In this document: positions 1 to 14,200 of the stretch, one piece after another
Layout: each line of letters starts with the position of its first letter
Numbering within the stretch: position 1 is the stretch's first letter
Origin: Luzula sylvatica
Lineage: Eukaryota > Streptophyta > Magnoliopsida > Poales > Juncaceae
Direction: 5' to 3'
Assembly (NCBI GenBank): GCA_946800325.1
Contig: OX326958.1
Span: 72,847,264-72,911,263, forward strand
DNA length: 64,000 nt
The notes under the pieces: generated by a model
Databases searched by the model: none
Told to the model about the DNA's origin: nothing
The model's input: the letters and a program-made list of their open reading frames with translations, nothing else
Position numbers and translations under genes: made by a program

Positions 1-720
1 TCTTAGTGTTTGTGAAATTTGGTGAAAAGTTATATCATGAAAGATACGATACAAATGATCTTAAAACACGTTATTTGAACTCCTCAAAGCGTTAGAATCT
101 TGTTTTGAATCGAAAAACAAACTTTCTTAGTGTTTGTGAAATTTGGTGAAAAGTTATGTAGTAAAAGATACGATACAAATGATCTTTAAACACGTTATTT
201 GAACTCCTCAATGCGTTAAAATCTTGTTTTGAATCGAAAAACAAACTTTCTTAGCGTTTGTGAAATTTGGTGAAAATATATGTAGTAAAAGATACGATAC
301 AAATGATCTAAAAACACGTTATTTGAACTCCACAAAGCGTTGAAATCTTGTTTTGAATCGAAAAACAAACTTTCTTAGTGTTTGTGAAATTTGGTGAAAT
401 GTTATGTAGTAAAAGATACGATACAAATGATCTAAAAACACGTTATTTGTACTCCTCAAAGCGTTAAAATCTTGTTTTGAATCCGAAAACAAACTTTCTT
501 AGTATTTGTGAAATTTGGTGAAAAGTTATGTAGTAAAAGATACGATACAAATGATCTAAAAACACGTTATTTGAACTCCTCAAAGCGTTAGAATCTTGTT
601 TTGAATCGAAAAACAAAATTTCTTAGTGTTTGTGAAATTTGGTGAAAAGTTATGTCGTAAAAGATACGATACAAATGATCTTAAAACACGTTATTTGAAC
701 TCCTCAAAAAGTTAGAATCT

Positions 721-3700
721 TGTTTTGAATCGAAAAACAAACTTTCTTAGTGTTTGTGAAATTTGGTGAAAAGTTATGTCGTAAAAGATACGATACAAAT
801 GATCTTAAATCACGCTATTTGAACTCCTAAAAGCGTTAAAATCATGTTTTGAATCGGAAAACAAACTTTCTTAGTGTTTGTGAAATTTGGTGAAAAGTTA
901 TGTAGTAAAAGATACGATACAAATGATCTAAAAACACGTTATTTGAACTCCTCAAAGCGTTAGAATCTTGTTTTGAATCGAAAAACAAACTTTCTTAGTG
1001 TTTATGAAATTTGGTGAAAAGTTATGTCGTAAAAGATACGATACAAATGATCAAAAAACACGTTATTTGATCTCCTCAAAGCGTTAAAATCTTGTTTTGA
1101 ATCGAAAAACAAACTTTCTTAGTGTTTTTGAAATTTGGTGAAAAGTTATGTATTAAAAGATACGATACAAATGATCTAAAAACACGTTATTTGTACTCCT
1201 CAAAGCGTTAAAATCTTGTTTTGAATCCGAAAACAAACTTTCTTAGTGTTTGTGAAATTTGGTGAAAAGTTATGTAGTAAAAGATACGATACAAATGATC
1301 TAAAAACACGTTATTTGAACTCCTCAAAGCGTTAGAATCTTGTTTTGAATCGAAAAACAAACTTTCTTAGTGTTTGTGAAATTTGGTGAAAAGTTATGTC
1401 GTAAAAGATACGATACAAATGATCTTAAAACACGTTATTTGAACTCCTCAAAGCGTTAAAATCATGTTTTGAATCGGAAAACAAACTTTCTTAGTGTTTG
1501 CGAAATTTGGTGAAAAGTTATGTAGTAAAAGATACGAAACAAATGATCTAAAAACACGTTATTTGAACCCCTCAAAGCGTTAGAATCTTGTTTTGAATCG
1601 AAAAACAAACTTTCTTAGTGTTTGTGAAATTTGGTAAAAAGTTATGTAGTAAAAGAGACGATACAAGTGATCTAAAAACACGTTATTTGAACTCCTCAAA
1701 GCGTTAAAATCATGTTTTGAATCGGAAAACAAACTTTCTTAGTGTTTGTGAAATTTGGTGAAAAGTTATGTCCTAAAAGATACGATACAAATGATCTTAA
1801 AACACGTTATATGAACTCCTCAAAGCATTAGAATCTTGTTTTCAATCAAAAAACAAACTTTCTTAGTGTTTGCGAAATTTGGTGAAAAGTTACGTAGTAA
1901 AAGATACGGTACAAATGATCTCAAAACACGTTATTTGAACTCCTCAAAGCGTTAAAACTTTGTTTTGAATCGAAAAACAAACTTTCTTAGTGTTTGTGAA
2001 ATTTGGTGAAAAGTTATGTCGTAAAAGATACGATACAAATGATCTTAAAACACGTTATTTGAACTCCTCAAAGCGTTAGAATCTTGTTTTGAATCGAAAA
2101 ACAAACTTTCTTAGTGTTTGTTAAATTTGGTGAAAAATTATGTAGTAAAAGATACGATACAACTGATCTAAAAACACATTATTTGAACTCCTCAAAGCGT
2201 TAGAATCTTGTTTTGAATCGAAAAACAAACTTTCTTAGTGTTTGTGAAGTTTGGTGAAAAGTTATGTAGTAAAAGATACGATACAAATGATCTAAAAACA
2301 CGTTATTTGATCTCCTCAAAGCGTTAAAATCTTGTTTTGAATCGAAAAACAAACTTTCTTAGTGTTTGTGAAATTTGGTGAAAAGTTATGTAGTAAAAGA
2401 TACGATACAAATGATCTAAAAACACGTTATTTGAACTCCTCAAAGCGTTAGAATCTTGTTTTGAATCGAAAAACAAACTTTCTTAGTGTTTGTGAAATTT
2501 GGTGAAAAGTTATATCATAAAAGATACGATACAAATGATCTTAAAACACGTTATTTGAACTCCTCAAAGCATTAGAATCTTGTTTTGAATCGAAAAACAA
2601 ACTTTCTTAGTGTTTGTGAAATTTGGTGAAAAGTTATGTCGTAAAAGATACGATACAAATGATCTTAAATCACGCTATTTGAACTCCTAAAAGCGTTAAA
2701 ATCATGTTTTGAATCGGAAAACAAACTTTCTTAGTGTTTGTGAAATTTGGTGAAAAGTTATGTAGTAAAAGATACGATACAAATGATCTAAAAACACGTT
2801 ATTTGAACTCCTCAAAGCGTTAGAATCTTGTTTTGAATCGAAAAACAAACTTTCTTAGTGTTTATGAAATTTGGTGAAAAGTTATGTCGTAAAAGATACG
2901 ATACAAATGATCTAAAAACACGTTATTTGATCTCCTCAAAGCGTTAAAATCTTGTTTTGAATCGAAAAACAAACTTTCTTAGTGTTTTTGAAATTTGGTG
3001 AAAAGTTATGTAGTAAAAGATACGATACAAATGATCTAAAAACACGTTATTTGTACTCCTCAAAGCGTTAAAATCTTGTTTTGAATCCGAAAACAAACTT
3101 TCTTAGTGTTTGTGAAATTTGGTGAAAAGTTATGTAGTAAAAGATACGATACAAATGATCTAAAAACACGTTATTTGAACTCCTCAAAGCGTTAGAATCT
3201 TGTTTTGAATCGAAAAACAAACTTTCTTAGTGTTTGTGAAATTTGGTGAAAAGTTATGTCGTAAAAGATACGATACAAATGATCTTAAAACACGTTATTT
3301 GAACTCCCCAAAGCGTTAAAATCATGTTTTGAATCGGAAAACAAACTTTCTTAGTGTTTGCGAAATTTGGTGAAAAGTTATGTAGTAAAAGATACGAAAC
3401 AAATGATCTAAAAACACGTTATTTGAATCCCTCAAAGCGTTAGAATCTTGTTTTGAATCGAAAAATAAACTTTCTTAGTGTTTGTGAAATTTGGTAAAAA
3501 GTTATGTAGTAAAAGAGACGATACAAGTGATCTAAAAACACGTTATTTGAACTCCTCAAAGCGTTAAAATCATGTTTTGAATCGGAAAACAAACTTTCTT
3601 AGTGTTTGTGAAATTTGGTGAAAAGTTATGTCCTAAAAGATACGATACAAATGATCTTAAAACACGTTATATGAACTCCTCAAAGCATTAGAATCTTGTT

Positions 3701-4500
3701 TTCAATCGAAAAACAAACTTTCTTAGTGTTTGCGAAATTTGGTGAAAAGTTACGTAGTAAAAGATACGGTACAAATGATCTCAAAACACGTTATTTGAAC
3801 TCCTCAAAGCGTTAAAACTTTGTTTTGAATCGAAAAACAAACTTTCTTAGTGTTTGTGAAATTTGGTGAAAAGTTATGTCATAAAAGATACGATACAAAT
3901 GATCTTAAAACACGTTATTTGAACTCCTCAAAGCGTTAGAATCTTGTTTTGAATCGAAAAACAAACTTTCTTAGTGTTTGTGAAATTTGGTGAAAAGTTA
4001 TGTAGTAAAAGATACGATACAAATGATCTTTAAACACGTTATTTGAACTCCTCAATGCGTTAAAATCTTGTTTTGAATCGAAAAACAAACTTTCTTAGCG
4101 TTTGTGAAATTTGGTGAAAATATATGTAGTAAAAGATACGATACAAATGATCTAAAAACACGTTATTTGAACTCCACAAAGCGTTGAAATCTTGTTTTGA
4201 ATCGAAAAACAAACTTTCTAAGTGTTTGTGAAATTTGGTGAAATGTTATGTAGTAAAAGATACGATACAAATGATCTAAAAACAAGTTATTTGTACTCCT
4301 CAAAGCGTTAAAATCTTGTTTTGAATCCGAAAACAAACTTTCTTAGTATTTGTGAAATTTGGTGAAAAGTTATGTAGTAAAAGATACGATACAAATGATC
4401 TAAAAACACGTTATTTGAACTCCTCAAAGCGTTAGAATCTTGTTTTGAATCGAAAAACAAAATTTCTTAGTGTTTGTGAAATTTGGTGAAAAGTTATGTC
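721..4500. repeat. Higher-order satellite duplications, 1,860-bp and 3,844-bp offsets
   Basis: The block 721-1,980 recurs at 2,581-3,840 (offset 1,860 bp, 15 monomers). The block 1-690 recurs near 3,845-4,535 (offset 3,844 bp, 31 monomers). A segment at about 3,108-4,478 recurs again at 11,420-12,790 (offset 8,312 bp). Diagnostic variants include TCTTAAATCACGC, AGATACGGTAC and CTCAATGCGTTA. Confidence 0.8.
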
Positions 4501-5582
4501 GTAAAAGATACGATACAAATGATCTTAAAACACGTTATTTGAACTCCTCAAAGCGTTAAAATCATGTTTTGAATCGGAAAACAAACTTTCTTAGTGTTTG
4601 CGAAATTTGGTGAAAAGTTATGTATTAAAAGATACGATACAAATGATATAAAAACACGTTATTTGAATCCCTCAAAGCGTTAGAATCTTGTTTTGAATCG
4701 AAAAACAAACTTTCTTAGTGTTTGTGAAATTTGGTAAAAAGTTATGTAGTAAAAGAGACGATACAAGTGATCTAAAAACACGTTATTTGAACTCCTCAAA
4801 GCGTTAGAATCTTGTTTTGAATCGAAAAACAAAATTTCTTAGTGTTTGTGAAATTTGGTGAAAAGTTATGTCGTAAAAGATACGATACAAATGATCTTAA
4901 AACACGTTATTTGAACTCCTCAAAAAGTTAGAATCTTGTTTTGAATCGGAAAACAAACTTCCTTAGTGTTTGCGAAATTTGGTGAAAAGTTATGTAGTAA
5001 AAGATACGATACAAATGATCTAAAAACATGTTATTTGAACTCCTCAAAGCGTTAGAATCTTGTTTTCAATCGAAAAACAAACTTTTGTTAGTGTTTCTGA
5101 AATTTGGTGAAAAGTTATGTCGTAAAAGATACGATACAAATGATCTTAAAACACGTTATTTGAACTGCTCAAAGCGTTAAAATTTTGTTTTGAATCGAAA
5201 AACAAACTTTCTTAGTGTTTGCGAAATTTGGTGAAAAAGTTATGTAGTAAAAGATACTATACAAATGATCTTTAAACACGTTATTTGAACTCCTGAAAGC
5301 GTTAAAATCTTGTTTTGAATCGAAAAACAAACTTTCTTAGTGTTTGTTAAATTTGGTGAAAAATTATGTAGTAAAAGATACGATACAACTGATCTAAAAA
5401 CACATTATTTGAACTCCTCAAAGCGTTAGAATCTTGTTTTGAATCGAAAAACAAACTTTCTTAGTGTTTGTGAAGTTTGGTGAAAAGTTATGTAGTAAAA
5501 GATACGATACAAATGATCTAAAAACACGTTATTTGAACTCCTCAAAGCATTAGAATCTTGTTTTGAATCGAAAAACAAACTT

Positions 5583-8500
5583 TCTTAGTGTTTGTGAAAT
5601 TTGGTGAAAAGTTATGTCGTAAAAGATACGATACAAATGATCTTAAAACACGTTATTTGAACTCCTCAAAAAGTTAGAATCTTGTTTTGAATCGAAAAAC
5701 AAACTTTCTTAGTGTTTGTGAAATTTGGTGAAAAGTTATATCATAAAAGATACGATACAAATGATCTTAAAACACGTTATTTGAACTCCTCAAAGCATTA
5801 GAATCTTGTTTTGAATCGAAAAACAAACTTTCTTAGTGTTTGTGAAATTTGGTAAAAAGTTATGTAGTAAAAGAGACGATACAAGTGATCTTAAATCACG
5901 CTATTTGAACTCCTAAAAGCGTTAAAATCATGTTTTGAATCGGAAAACAAACTTTCTTAGTGTTTGTGAAATTTGGTGAAAAGTTATGTCATAAAAGATA
6001 CGATACAAATGATCTAAAAACACGTTATTTGAACTCCTCAAAGCGTTAGAATCTTGTTTTGAATCGAAAAACAAACTTTCTTAGTGTTTGTGAAATTTGG
6101 TGAAAAGTTATGTCGTAAAAGATACGATACAAATGATCTTAAAACACGTTATTTGAACTCCTCAAAGCGTTAAAATCATGTTTTGAATCGGAAAACAAAC
6201 TTCCTTAGTGTTTGCGAAATTTGGTGAAAAGTTATGTCATAAAAGATACGATACAAATGATCTTAAAACACGTTATTTGAACTCCTCAAAGCATTAGAAT
6301 CTTGTTTTGAATCGAAAAACAAACTTTCTTAGTGTTTGTGAAATTTGGTGAAAAGTTATGTCGTAAAAGATACGATACAAATGATCTTAAATCACGCTAT
6401 TTGAACTCCTAAAAGCGTTAAAATCATGTTTTGAATCGGAAAACAAACTTTCTTAGTGTTTGTGAAATTTGGTGAAAAGTTATGTAGTAAAAGATACGAT
6501 ACAAATGATCTAAAAACACGTTATTTGAACTCCTCAAAGCGTTAGAATCTTGTTTTGAATCGAAAAACAAACTTTCTTAGTGTTTGTGAAATTTGGTGAA
6601 AAGTTATGTCGTAAAAGATACGATACAAATGATCTAAAAACACGTTATTTGAAATCCTCAAAGCGTTAAAATCATGTTTTGAATCGGAAAACAAACTTCC
6701 TTAGTGTTTGCGAAATTTGGTGAAAAGTTATGTAGTAAAAGATACGATACAAATGATCTAAAAACATGTTATTTGAACTCCTCAAAGCGTTAGAATCTTG
6801 TTTTGAATCGAAAAACAAACTTTCTTAGTGTTTCTGAAATTTGGTGAAAAGTTATGTCGTAAAAGATACGATACAAATGATCTTAAAACACGTTATTTGA
6901 ACTGCTCAAAGCGTTAAAATTTTGTTTTGAATCGAAAAACAAACTTTCTTAGTGTTTGCGAAATTTGGTGAAAAAGTTATGTAGTAAAAGATACGATACA
7001 AATGATCTTTAAACACGTTATTTGAACTCCTCAAAGCGTTAAAATCTTGTTTTGAATCGAAAAAAAAACTTTCTTAGTGTTTGTGAAATTTGGTGAAAAG
7101 TTATGTAGTAAAAGATAAGATACAAATGATCTAAAAACACGTTATTTGAACTCCACAAAGCGTTAAAATCATGTTTTGAATCGGAAAACAAACTTTCTTA
7201 GTGTTTGTGAAATTTGGTGAAAAGTTATGTAGTAAAAGATACGATACAAATGATCTAAAAACACGTTATTTGAACTCCTCAAAGCGTTAGAATCTTGTTT
7301 TGAATCGAAAAACAAACTTTCTTAGTGTTTATGAAATTTGGTGAAAAGTTATGTCGTAAAAGATACGATACAAATGATCTAAAAACACGTTATTTGATCT
7401 CCTCAAAGCGTTAAAATCTTGTTTTGAATCGAAAAACAAACTTTCTTAGTGTTTGCGAAATTTGGTGAAACGTTATGTAGTAAAAGATACTATACAAATG
7501 ATCTTTAAACACGTTATTTGAACTCCTGAAAGCGTTAAAATCATGTTTTGAATCGAAAAACAAACTTTCTTAGTGTTTGTTAAATTTGGTGAAAAGTTAT
7601 GTAGTAAAAGATACGATACAAATGATCTAAAAACACGTTATTTGAACTCCTCAAAGCGTTAGAATCTTGTTTTGAATCGAAAAACAAACTTTCTTAGTGT
7701 TTGTGAAATTTGGTGAAAAGTTATGTCGTAAAAGATACGATACAAATGATCTTAAAACACGTTATTTGAACTCCTCAAAGCGTTAAAATCATGTTTTGAA
7801 TCGGAAAACAAACTTTCTTAGTGTTTGCGAAATTTGGTGAAAAGTTATGTAGTAAAAGATACGAAACAAATGATCTAAAAACACGTTATTTGAACCCCTC
7901 AAAGCGTTAGAATCTTGTTTTGAATCGAAAAACAAACTTTCTTAGTGTTTGTGAAATTTGGTAAAAAGTTATGTAGTAAAAGAGACGATACAAGTGATCT
8001 AAAAACACGCTATTTGAACTCCTCAAAGCGTTAAAATCATGTTTTGAATCGAAAAACAAACTTTCTTAGTGTTTATGAAATTTGGTGAAAAGTTATGTCG
8101 TAAAAGATACGATACAAATGATCTAAAAACACGTTATTTGATCTCCTCAAAGCGTTAAAATCTTGTTTTGAATCGAAAAACAAACTTTCTTAGTGTTTTT
8201 GAAATTTGGTGAAAAGTTATGTAGTAAAAGATACGATACAAATGATCTAAAAACACGTTATTTGTACTCCTCAAAGCGTTAAAATCTTGTTTTGAATCCG
8301 AAAACAAACTTTCTTAGTATTTGTGAAATTTGGTGAAAAGTTATGTAGTAAAAGATACGATACAAATGATCTAAAAACACGTTATTTGAACTCCTCAAAG
8401 CGTTAGAATCTTGTTTTGAATCGAAAAACAAACTTTCTTAGTGTTTGTGAAATTTGGTAAAAAGTTATGTAGTAAAAGAGACGATACAAGTGATCTAAAA

Positions 8501-11292
8501 ACACGTTATTTGAACTCCTCAAAGCGTTAGAATCTTGTTTTGAATCGAAAAACAAAATTTCTTAGTGTTTGTGAAATTTGGTGAAAAGTTATGTCGTAAA
8601 AGATACGATACAAATGATCTTAAAACACGTTATTTGAACTCCTCAAAAAGTTAGAATCTTGTTTTGAATCGAAAAACAAACTTTCTTAGTGTTTGTGAAA
8701 TTTGGTGAAAAGTTATATCATAAAAGATACGATACAAATGATCTTAAAACACGTTATTTGAACTCCTCAAAGCATTAGAATCTTGTTTTGAATCGAAAAA
8801 CAAACTTTCTTAGTGTTTGTGAAATTTGGTAAAAAGTTATGTAGTAAAAGAGACGATACAAGTGATCTTAAATCACGCTATTTGAACTCCTAAAAGCGTT
8901 AAAATCATGTTTTGAATCGGAAAACAAACTTTCTTAGTGTTTGTGAAATTTGGTGAAAAGTTATGTCATAAAAGATACGATACAAATGATCTAAAAACAC
9001 GTTATTTGAACTCCTCAAAGCGTTAGAATCTTGTTTTGAATCGAAAAACAAACTTTCTTAGTGTTTGTGAAATTTGGTGAAAAGTTATGTCGTAAAAGAT
9101 ACGATACAAATGATCTTAAAACACGTTATTTGAACTCCTCAAAGCGTTAAAATCATGTTTTGAATCGGAAAACAAACTTCCTTAGTGTTTGCGAAATTTG
9201 GTGAAAAGTTATGTCATAAAAGATACGATACAAATGATCTTAAAACACGTTATTTGAACTCCTCAAAGCATTAGAATCTTGTTTTGAATCGAAAAACAAA
9301 CTTTCTTAGTGTTTGTGAAATTTGGTGAAAAGTTATGTCGTAAAAGATACGATACAAATGATCTTAAATCACGCTATTTGAACTCCTAAAAGCGTTAAAA
9401 TCATGTTTTGAATCGGAAAACAAACTTTCTTAGTGTTTGTGAAATTTGGTGAAAAGTTATGTAGTAAAAGATACGATACAAATGATCTAAAAACACGTTA
9501 TTTGAACTCCTCAAAGCGTTAGAATCTTGTTTTGAATCGAAAAACAAACTTTCTTAGTGTTTGTGAAATTTGGTGAAAAGTTATGTCGTAAAAGATACGA
9601 TACAAATGATCTAAAAACACGTTATTTGAAATCCTCAAAGCGTTAAAATCATGTTTTGAATCGGAAAACAAACTTCCTTAGTGTTTGCGAAATTTGGTGA
9701 AAAGTTATGTAGTAAAAGATACGATACAAATGATCTAAAAACATGTTATTTGAACTCCTCAAAGCGTTAGAATCTTGTTTTGAATCGAAAAACAAACTTT
9801 CTTAGTGTTTCTGAAATTTGGTGAAAAGTTATGTCGTAAAAGATACGATACAAATGATCTTAAAACACGTTATTTGAACTGCTCAAAGCGTTAAAATTTT
9901 GTTTTGAATCGAAAAACAAACTTTCTTAGTGTTTGCGAAATTTGGTGAAAAAGTTATGTAGTAAAAGATACGATACAAATGATCTTTAAACACGTTATTT
10001 GAACTCCTCAAAGCGTTAAAATCTTGTTTTGAATCGAAAAAAAAACTTTCTTAGTGTTTGTGAAATTTGGTGAAAAGTTATGTAGTAAAAGATAAGATAC
10101 AAATGATCTAAAAACACGTTATTTGAACTCCACAAAGCGATAAAATCATGTTTTGAATCGGAAAACAAACTTTCTTAGTGTTTGTGAAATTTGGTGAAAA
10201 GTTATGTAGTAAAAGATACGATACAAATGATCTAAAAACACGTTATTTGAACTCCTCAAAGCGTTAGAATCTTGTTTTGAATCGAAAAACAAACTTTCTT
10301 AGTGTTTATGAAATTTGGTGAAAAGTTATGTCGTAAAAGATACGATACAAATGATCTAAAAACACGTTATTTGATCTCCTCAAAGCGTTAAAATCTTGTT
10401 TTGAATCGAAAAACAAACTTTCTTAGTGTTTGCGAAATTTGGTGAAACGTTATGTAGTAAAAGATACTATACAAATGATCTTTAAACACGTTATTTGAAC
10501 TCCTGAAAGCGTTAAAATCATGTTTTGAATCGAAAAACAAACTTTCTTAGTGTTTGTTAAATTTGGTGAAAAGTTATGTAGTAAAAGATACGATACAAAT
10601 GATCTAAAAACACGTTATTTGAACTCCTCAAAGCGTTAGAATCTTGTTTTGAATCGAAAAACAAACTTTCTTAGTGTTTGTGAAATTTGGTGAAAAGTTA
10701 TGTCGTAAAAGATACGATACAAATGATCTTAAAACACGTTATTTGAACTCCTCAAAGCGTTAAAATCATGTTTTGAATCGGAAAACAAACTTTCTTAGTG
10801 TTTGCGAAATTTGGTGAAAAGTTATGTAGTAAAAGATACGAAACAAATGATCTAAAAACACGTTATTTGAACCCCTCAAAGCGTTAGAATCTTGTTTTGA
10901 ATCGAAAAACAAACTTTCTTAGTGTTTGTGAAATTTGGTAAAAAGTTATGTAGTAAAAGAGACGATACAAGTGATCTAAAAACACGCTATTTGAACTCCT
11001 CAAAGCGTTAAAATCATGTTTTGAATCGAAAAACAAACTTTCTTAGTGTTTATGAAATTTGGTGAAAAGTTATGTCGTAAAAGATACGATACAAATGATC
11101 TAAAAACACGTTATTTGATCTCCTCAAAGCGTTAAAATCTTGTTTTGAATCGAAAAACAAACTTTCTTAGTGTTTTTGAAATTTGGTGAAAAGTTATGTA
11201 GTAAAAGATACGATACAAATGATCTAAAAACACGTTATTTGTACTCCTCAAAGCGTTAAAATCTTGTTTTGAATCCGAAAACAAACTTTCTT
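5583..11292. repeat. Higher-order satellite duplication, 2,977-bp unit in two copies
   Basis: The block 5,583-8,315 is repeated at 8,560-11,292 with offset 2,977 bp, which equals 24 monomers plus one base (one 125-bp monomer per unit). Rare variants line up at this offset: the five-A run at 6,971 and 9,948, and CTCAAAAAGTTAG near 5,668 and 8,645. Only isolated differences were seen, for example GCGTTA against GCGATA near 7,160 and 10,137. This points to a recent duplication by unequal exchange. Confidence 0.85.
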
Positions 11293-14200
11293 AGTGTTTA
11301 TGAAATTTGGTGAAAAGTTATGTCATAAAAGATACGATACAAATGATCTTAAAACACGTTATTTGTACTCCTCAAAGCGTTAAAATCTTGTTTTGAATCC
11401 GAAAACAAACTTTCTTAGTGTTTGTGAAATTTGGTGAAAAGTTATGTAGTAAAAGATACGATACAAATGATCTAAAAACACGTTATTTGAACTCCTCAAA
11501 GCGTTAGAATCTTGTTTTGAATCGAAAAACAAACTTTCTTAGTGTTTGTGAAATTTGGTGAAAAGTTATGTCGTAAAAGATACGATACAAATGATCTTAA
11601 AACACGTTATTTGAACTCCTCAAAGCGTTAAAATCATGTTTTGAATCGGAAAACAAACTTTCTTAGTGTTTGCGAAATTTGGTGAAAAGTTATGTAGTAA
11701 AAGATACGAAACAAATGATCTAAAAACACGTTATTTGAACCCCTCAAAGCGTTAGAATCTTGTTTTGAATCGAAAAACAAACTTTCTTAGTGTTTGTGAA
11801 ATTTGGTAAAAAGTTATGTAGTAAAAGAGACGATACAAGTGATCTAAAAACACGTTATTTGAACTCCTCAAAGCGTTAAAATCATGTTTTGAATCGGAAA
11901 ACAAACTTTCTTAGTGTTTGTGAAATTTGGTGAAAAGTTATGTCCTAAAAGATACGATACAAATGATCTTAAAACACGTTATATGAACTCCTCAAAGCAT
12001 TAGAATCTTGTTTTCAATCGAAAAACAAACTTTCTTAGTGTTTGCGAAATTTGGTGAAAAGTTACGAAGTAAAAGATACGGTACAAATGATCTCAAAACA
12101 CGTTATTTGAACTCCTCAAAGCGTTAAAACTTTGTTTTGAATCGAAAAACAAACTTTCTTAGTGTTTGTGAAATTTGGTGAAAAGTTATGTCATAAAAGA
12201 TACGATACAAATGATCTTAAAACACGTTATTTGAACTCCTCAAAGCGTTAGAATCTTGTTTTGAATCGAAAAACAAACTTTCTTAGTGTTTGTGAAATTT
12301 GGTGAAAAGTTATGTAGTAAAAGATACGATACAAATGATCTTTAAACACGTTATTTGAACTCCTCAATGCGTTAAAATCTTGTTTTGAATCGAAAAACAA
12401 ACTTTCTTAGCGTTTGTGAAATTTGGTGAAAATATATGTAGTAAAAGATACGATACAAATGATCTAAAAACACGTTATTTGAACTCCACAAAGCGTTGAA
12501 ATCTTGTTTTGAATCGAAAAACAAACTTTCTTAGTGTTTTTGAAATTTGGTGAAATGTTATGTAGTAAAAGATATGATACAAATGATCTAAAAACACGTT
12601 ATTTGTACTCCTCAAAGCGTTAAAATCTTGTTTTGAATCCGAAAACAAACTTTCTTAGTATTTGTGAAATTTGGTGAAAAGTTATGTAGTAAAAGATACG
12701 ATACAAATGATCTAAAAACACGTTATTTGAACTCCTCAAAGCGTTAGAATCTTGTTTTGAATCGAAAAACAAAATTTCTTAGTGTTTGTGAAATTTGGTG
12801 AAAAGTTATGTAGTAAAAGATACGATACAACTGATCTAAAAACACATTATTTGAACTCCTCAAAGCGTTAGAATCTTGTTTTAAATCGAAAAACAAACTT
12901 TCTTAGTGTTTGTGAAATTTGGAGAAAAGTTATGTAGTAAAAGATACGATACAAATGATCTAAAAACACGTTATTTGAACTCCACAAAGCGTTAAAATCT
13001 TGTTTTGAATCGAAAAACAAACTTTCTTAGTGTTTGTGAAATTTGGTGAAAAGTTATGTAGTAAAAGATACGATACAACTGATCTAAAAACACGTTATTT
13101 GAACTCCTCAAAGCGTTAAAATCTTGTTTTGAATCGAAAAGCAAACTTTCTTAGTGTTTGTGAAATTTCGTGAAAAGTTATGTAGTAAAAGATACGATAC
13201 AAGTGATCTAAAAACACGTTATTTGAACTCCTCAAAGCGTTAAAATCTTGTTTTGAATCGGAAAACAAACTTTCTTAGTGTTTGTGAAATTTGGTGAAAA
13301 GTTATGTAGTAAAAGATAAGATACAAATGATCTAAAAACACGTTATTTGAACTCCTCAAAGCGTTAGAATCTTGTTTTGAATCGAAAAATAAACTTTCTT
13401 AGTGTTTGTAAAATTTGGTGAAAAGTTATGTCGTAAAAGATACGATACAAATGATCTAAAAACATGTTATTTGAACTCCTCAAAGCGTTAAAATCTTGTT
13501 TTGAATCGAAAAACAAACTTTCTTAGTGTTTGCGAACTTTGGTGAAAAGTTATGTAGTAAAAGATACGATACAAATGATCTTAAATCACATTATTTGAAC
13601 TCCTCAAAGCGTTAAAATCTTGTTTTGAATCGAAAAACAAACTTTCTTAGTGTTTGTGAAATTTGGTGAAAAGTTATGTAGTTAAAGATACGATACAAGT
13701 GATCTAAAAACACGTTATTTGAACTCCTCAAAGCGTCAGAATCATGTTTTGAATAGAAAAACAAACTTTCTTAGAGTTTGTGAAATTTGGTGAAAAGTTA
13801 TGTAGTAAAAGATACGATACAAATGATCTAAAAACACGTTATTTGAACTCCTCAAAGCGTCAGAATCTTGTTTTGAATCGAAAAACAAACTTTCTTAGTG
13901 TTTGTGAAATTCGGTGAAAAGTTATGTCGGAAAAGATACGATACAAATGATATAAAAACACGTTATTTGAACTCCTCAAAGCGTCAGAATCTTGTTTTGA
14001 ATCGAAAAACAAACTTTCTTAGTGTTTGTGAAATTTGGTGAAAAGTTATGTCGTAAAAGATACGATACAAATGATCTAAAAACACGTTATTTGAACTCCT
14101 CAAAGCGTTAAAATCTTGTTTTGAATCGAAAAACAAACTTTCTTAGTGTTTGTGAAATTTGGTGAAAAGTTATGTAGTAAAAGATACGATACAAGTGATC

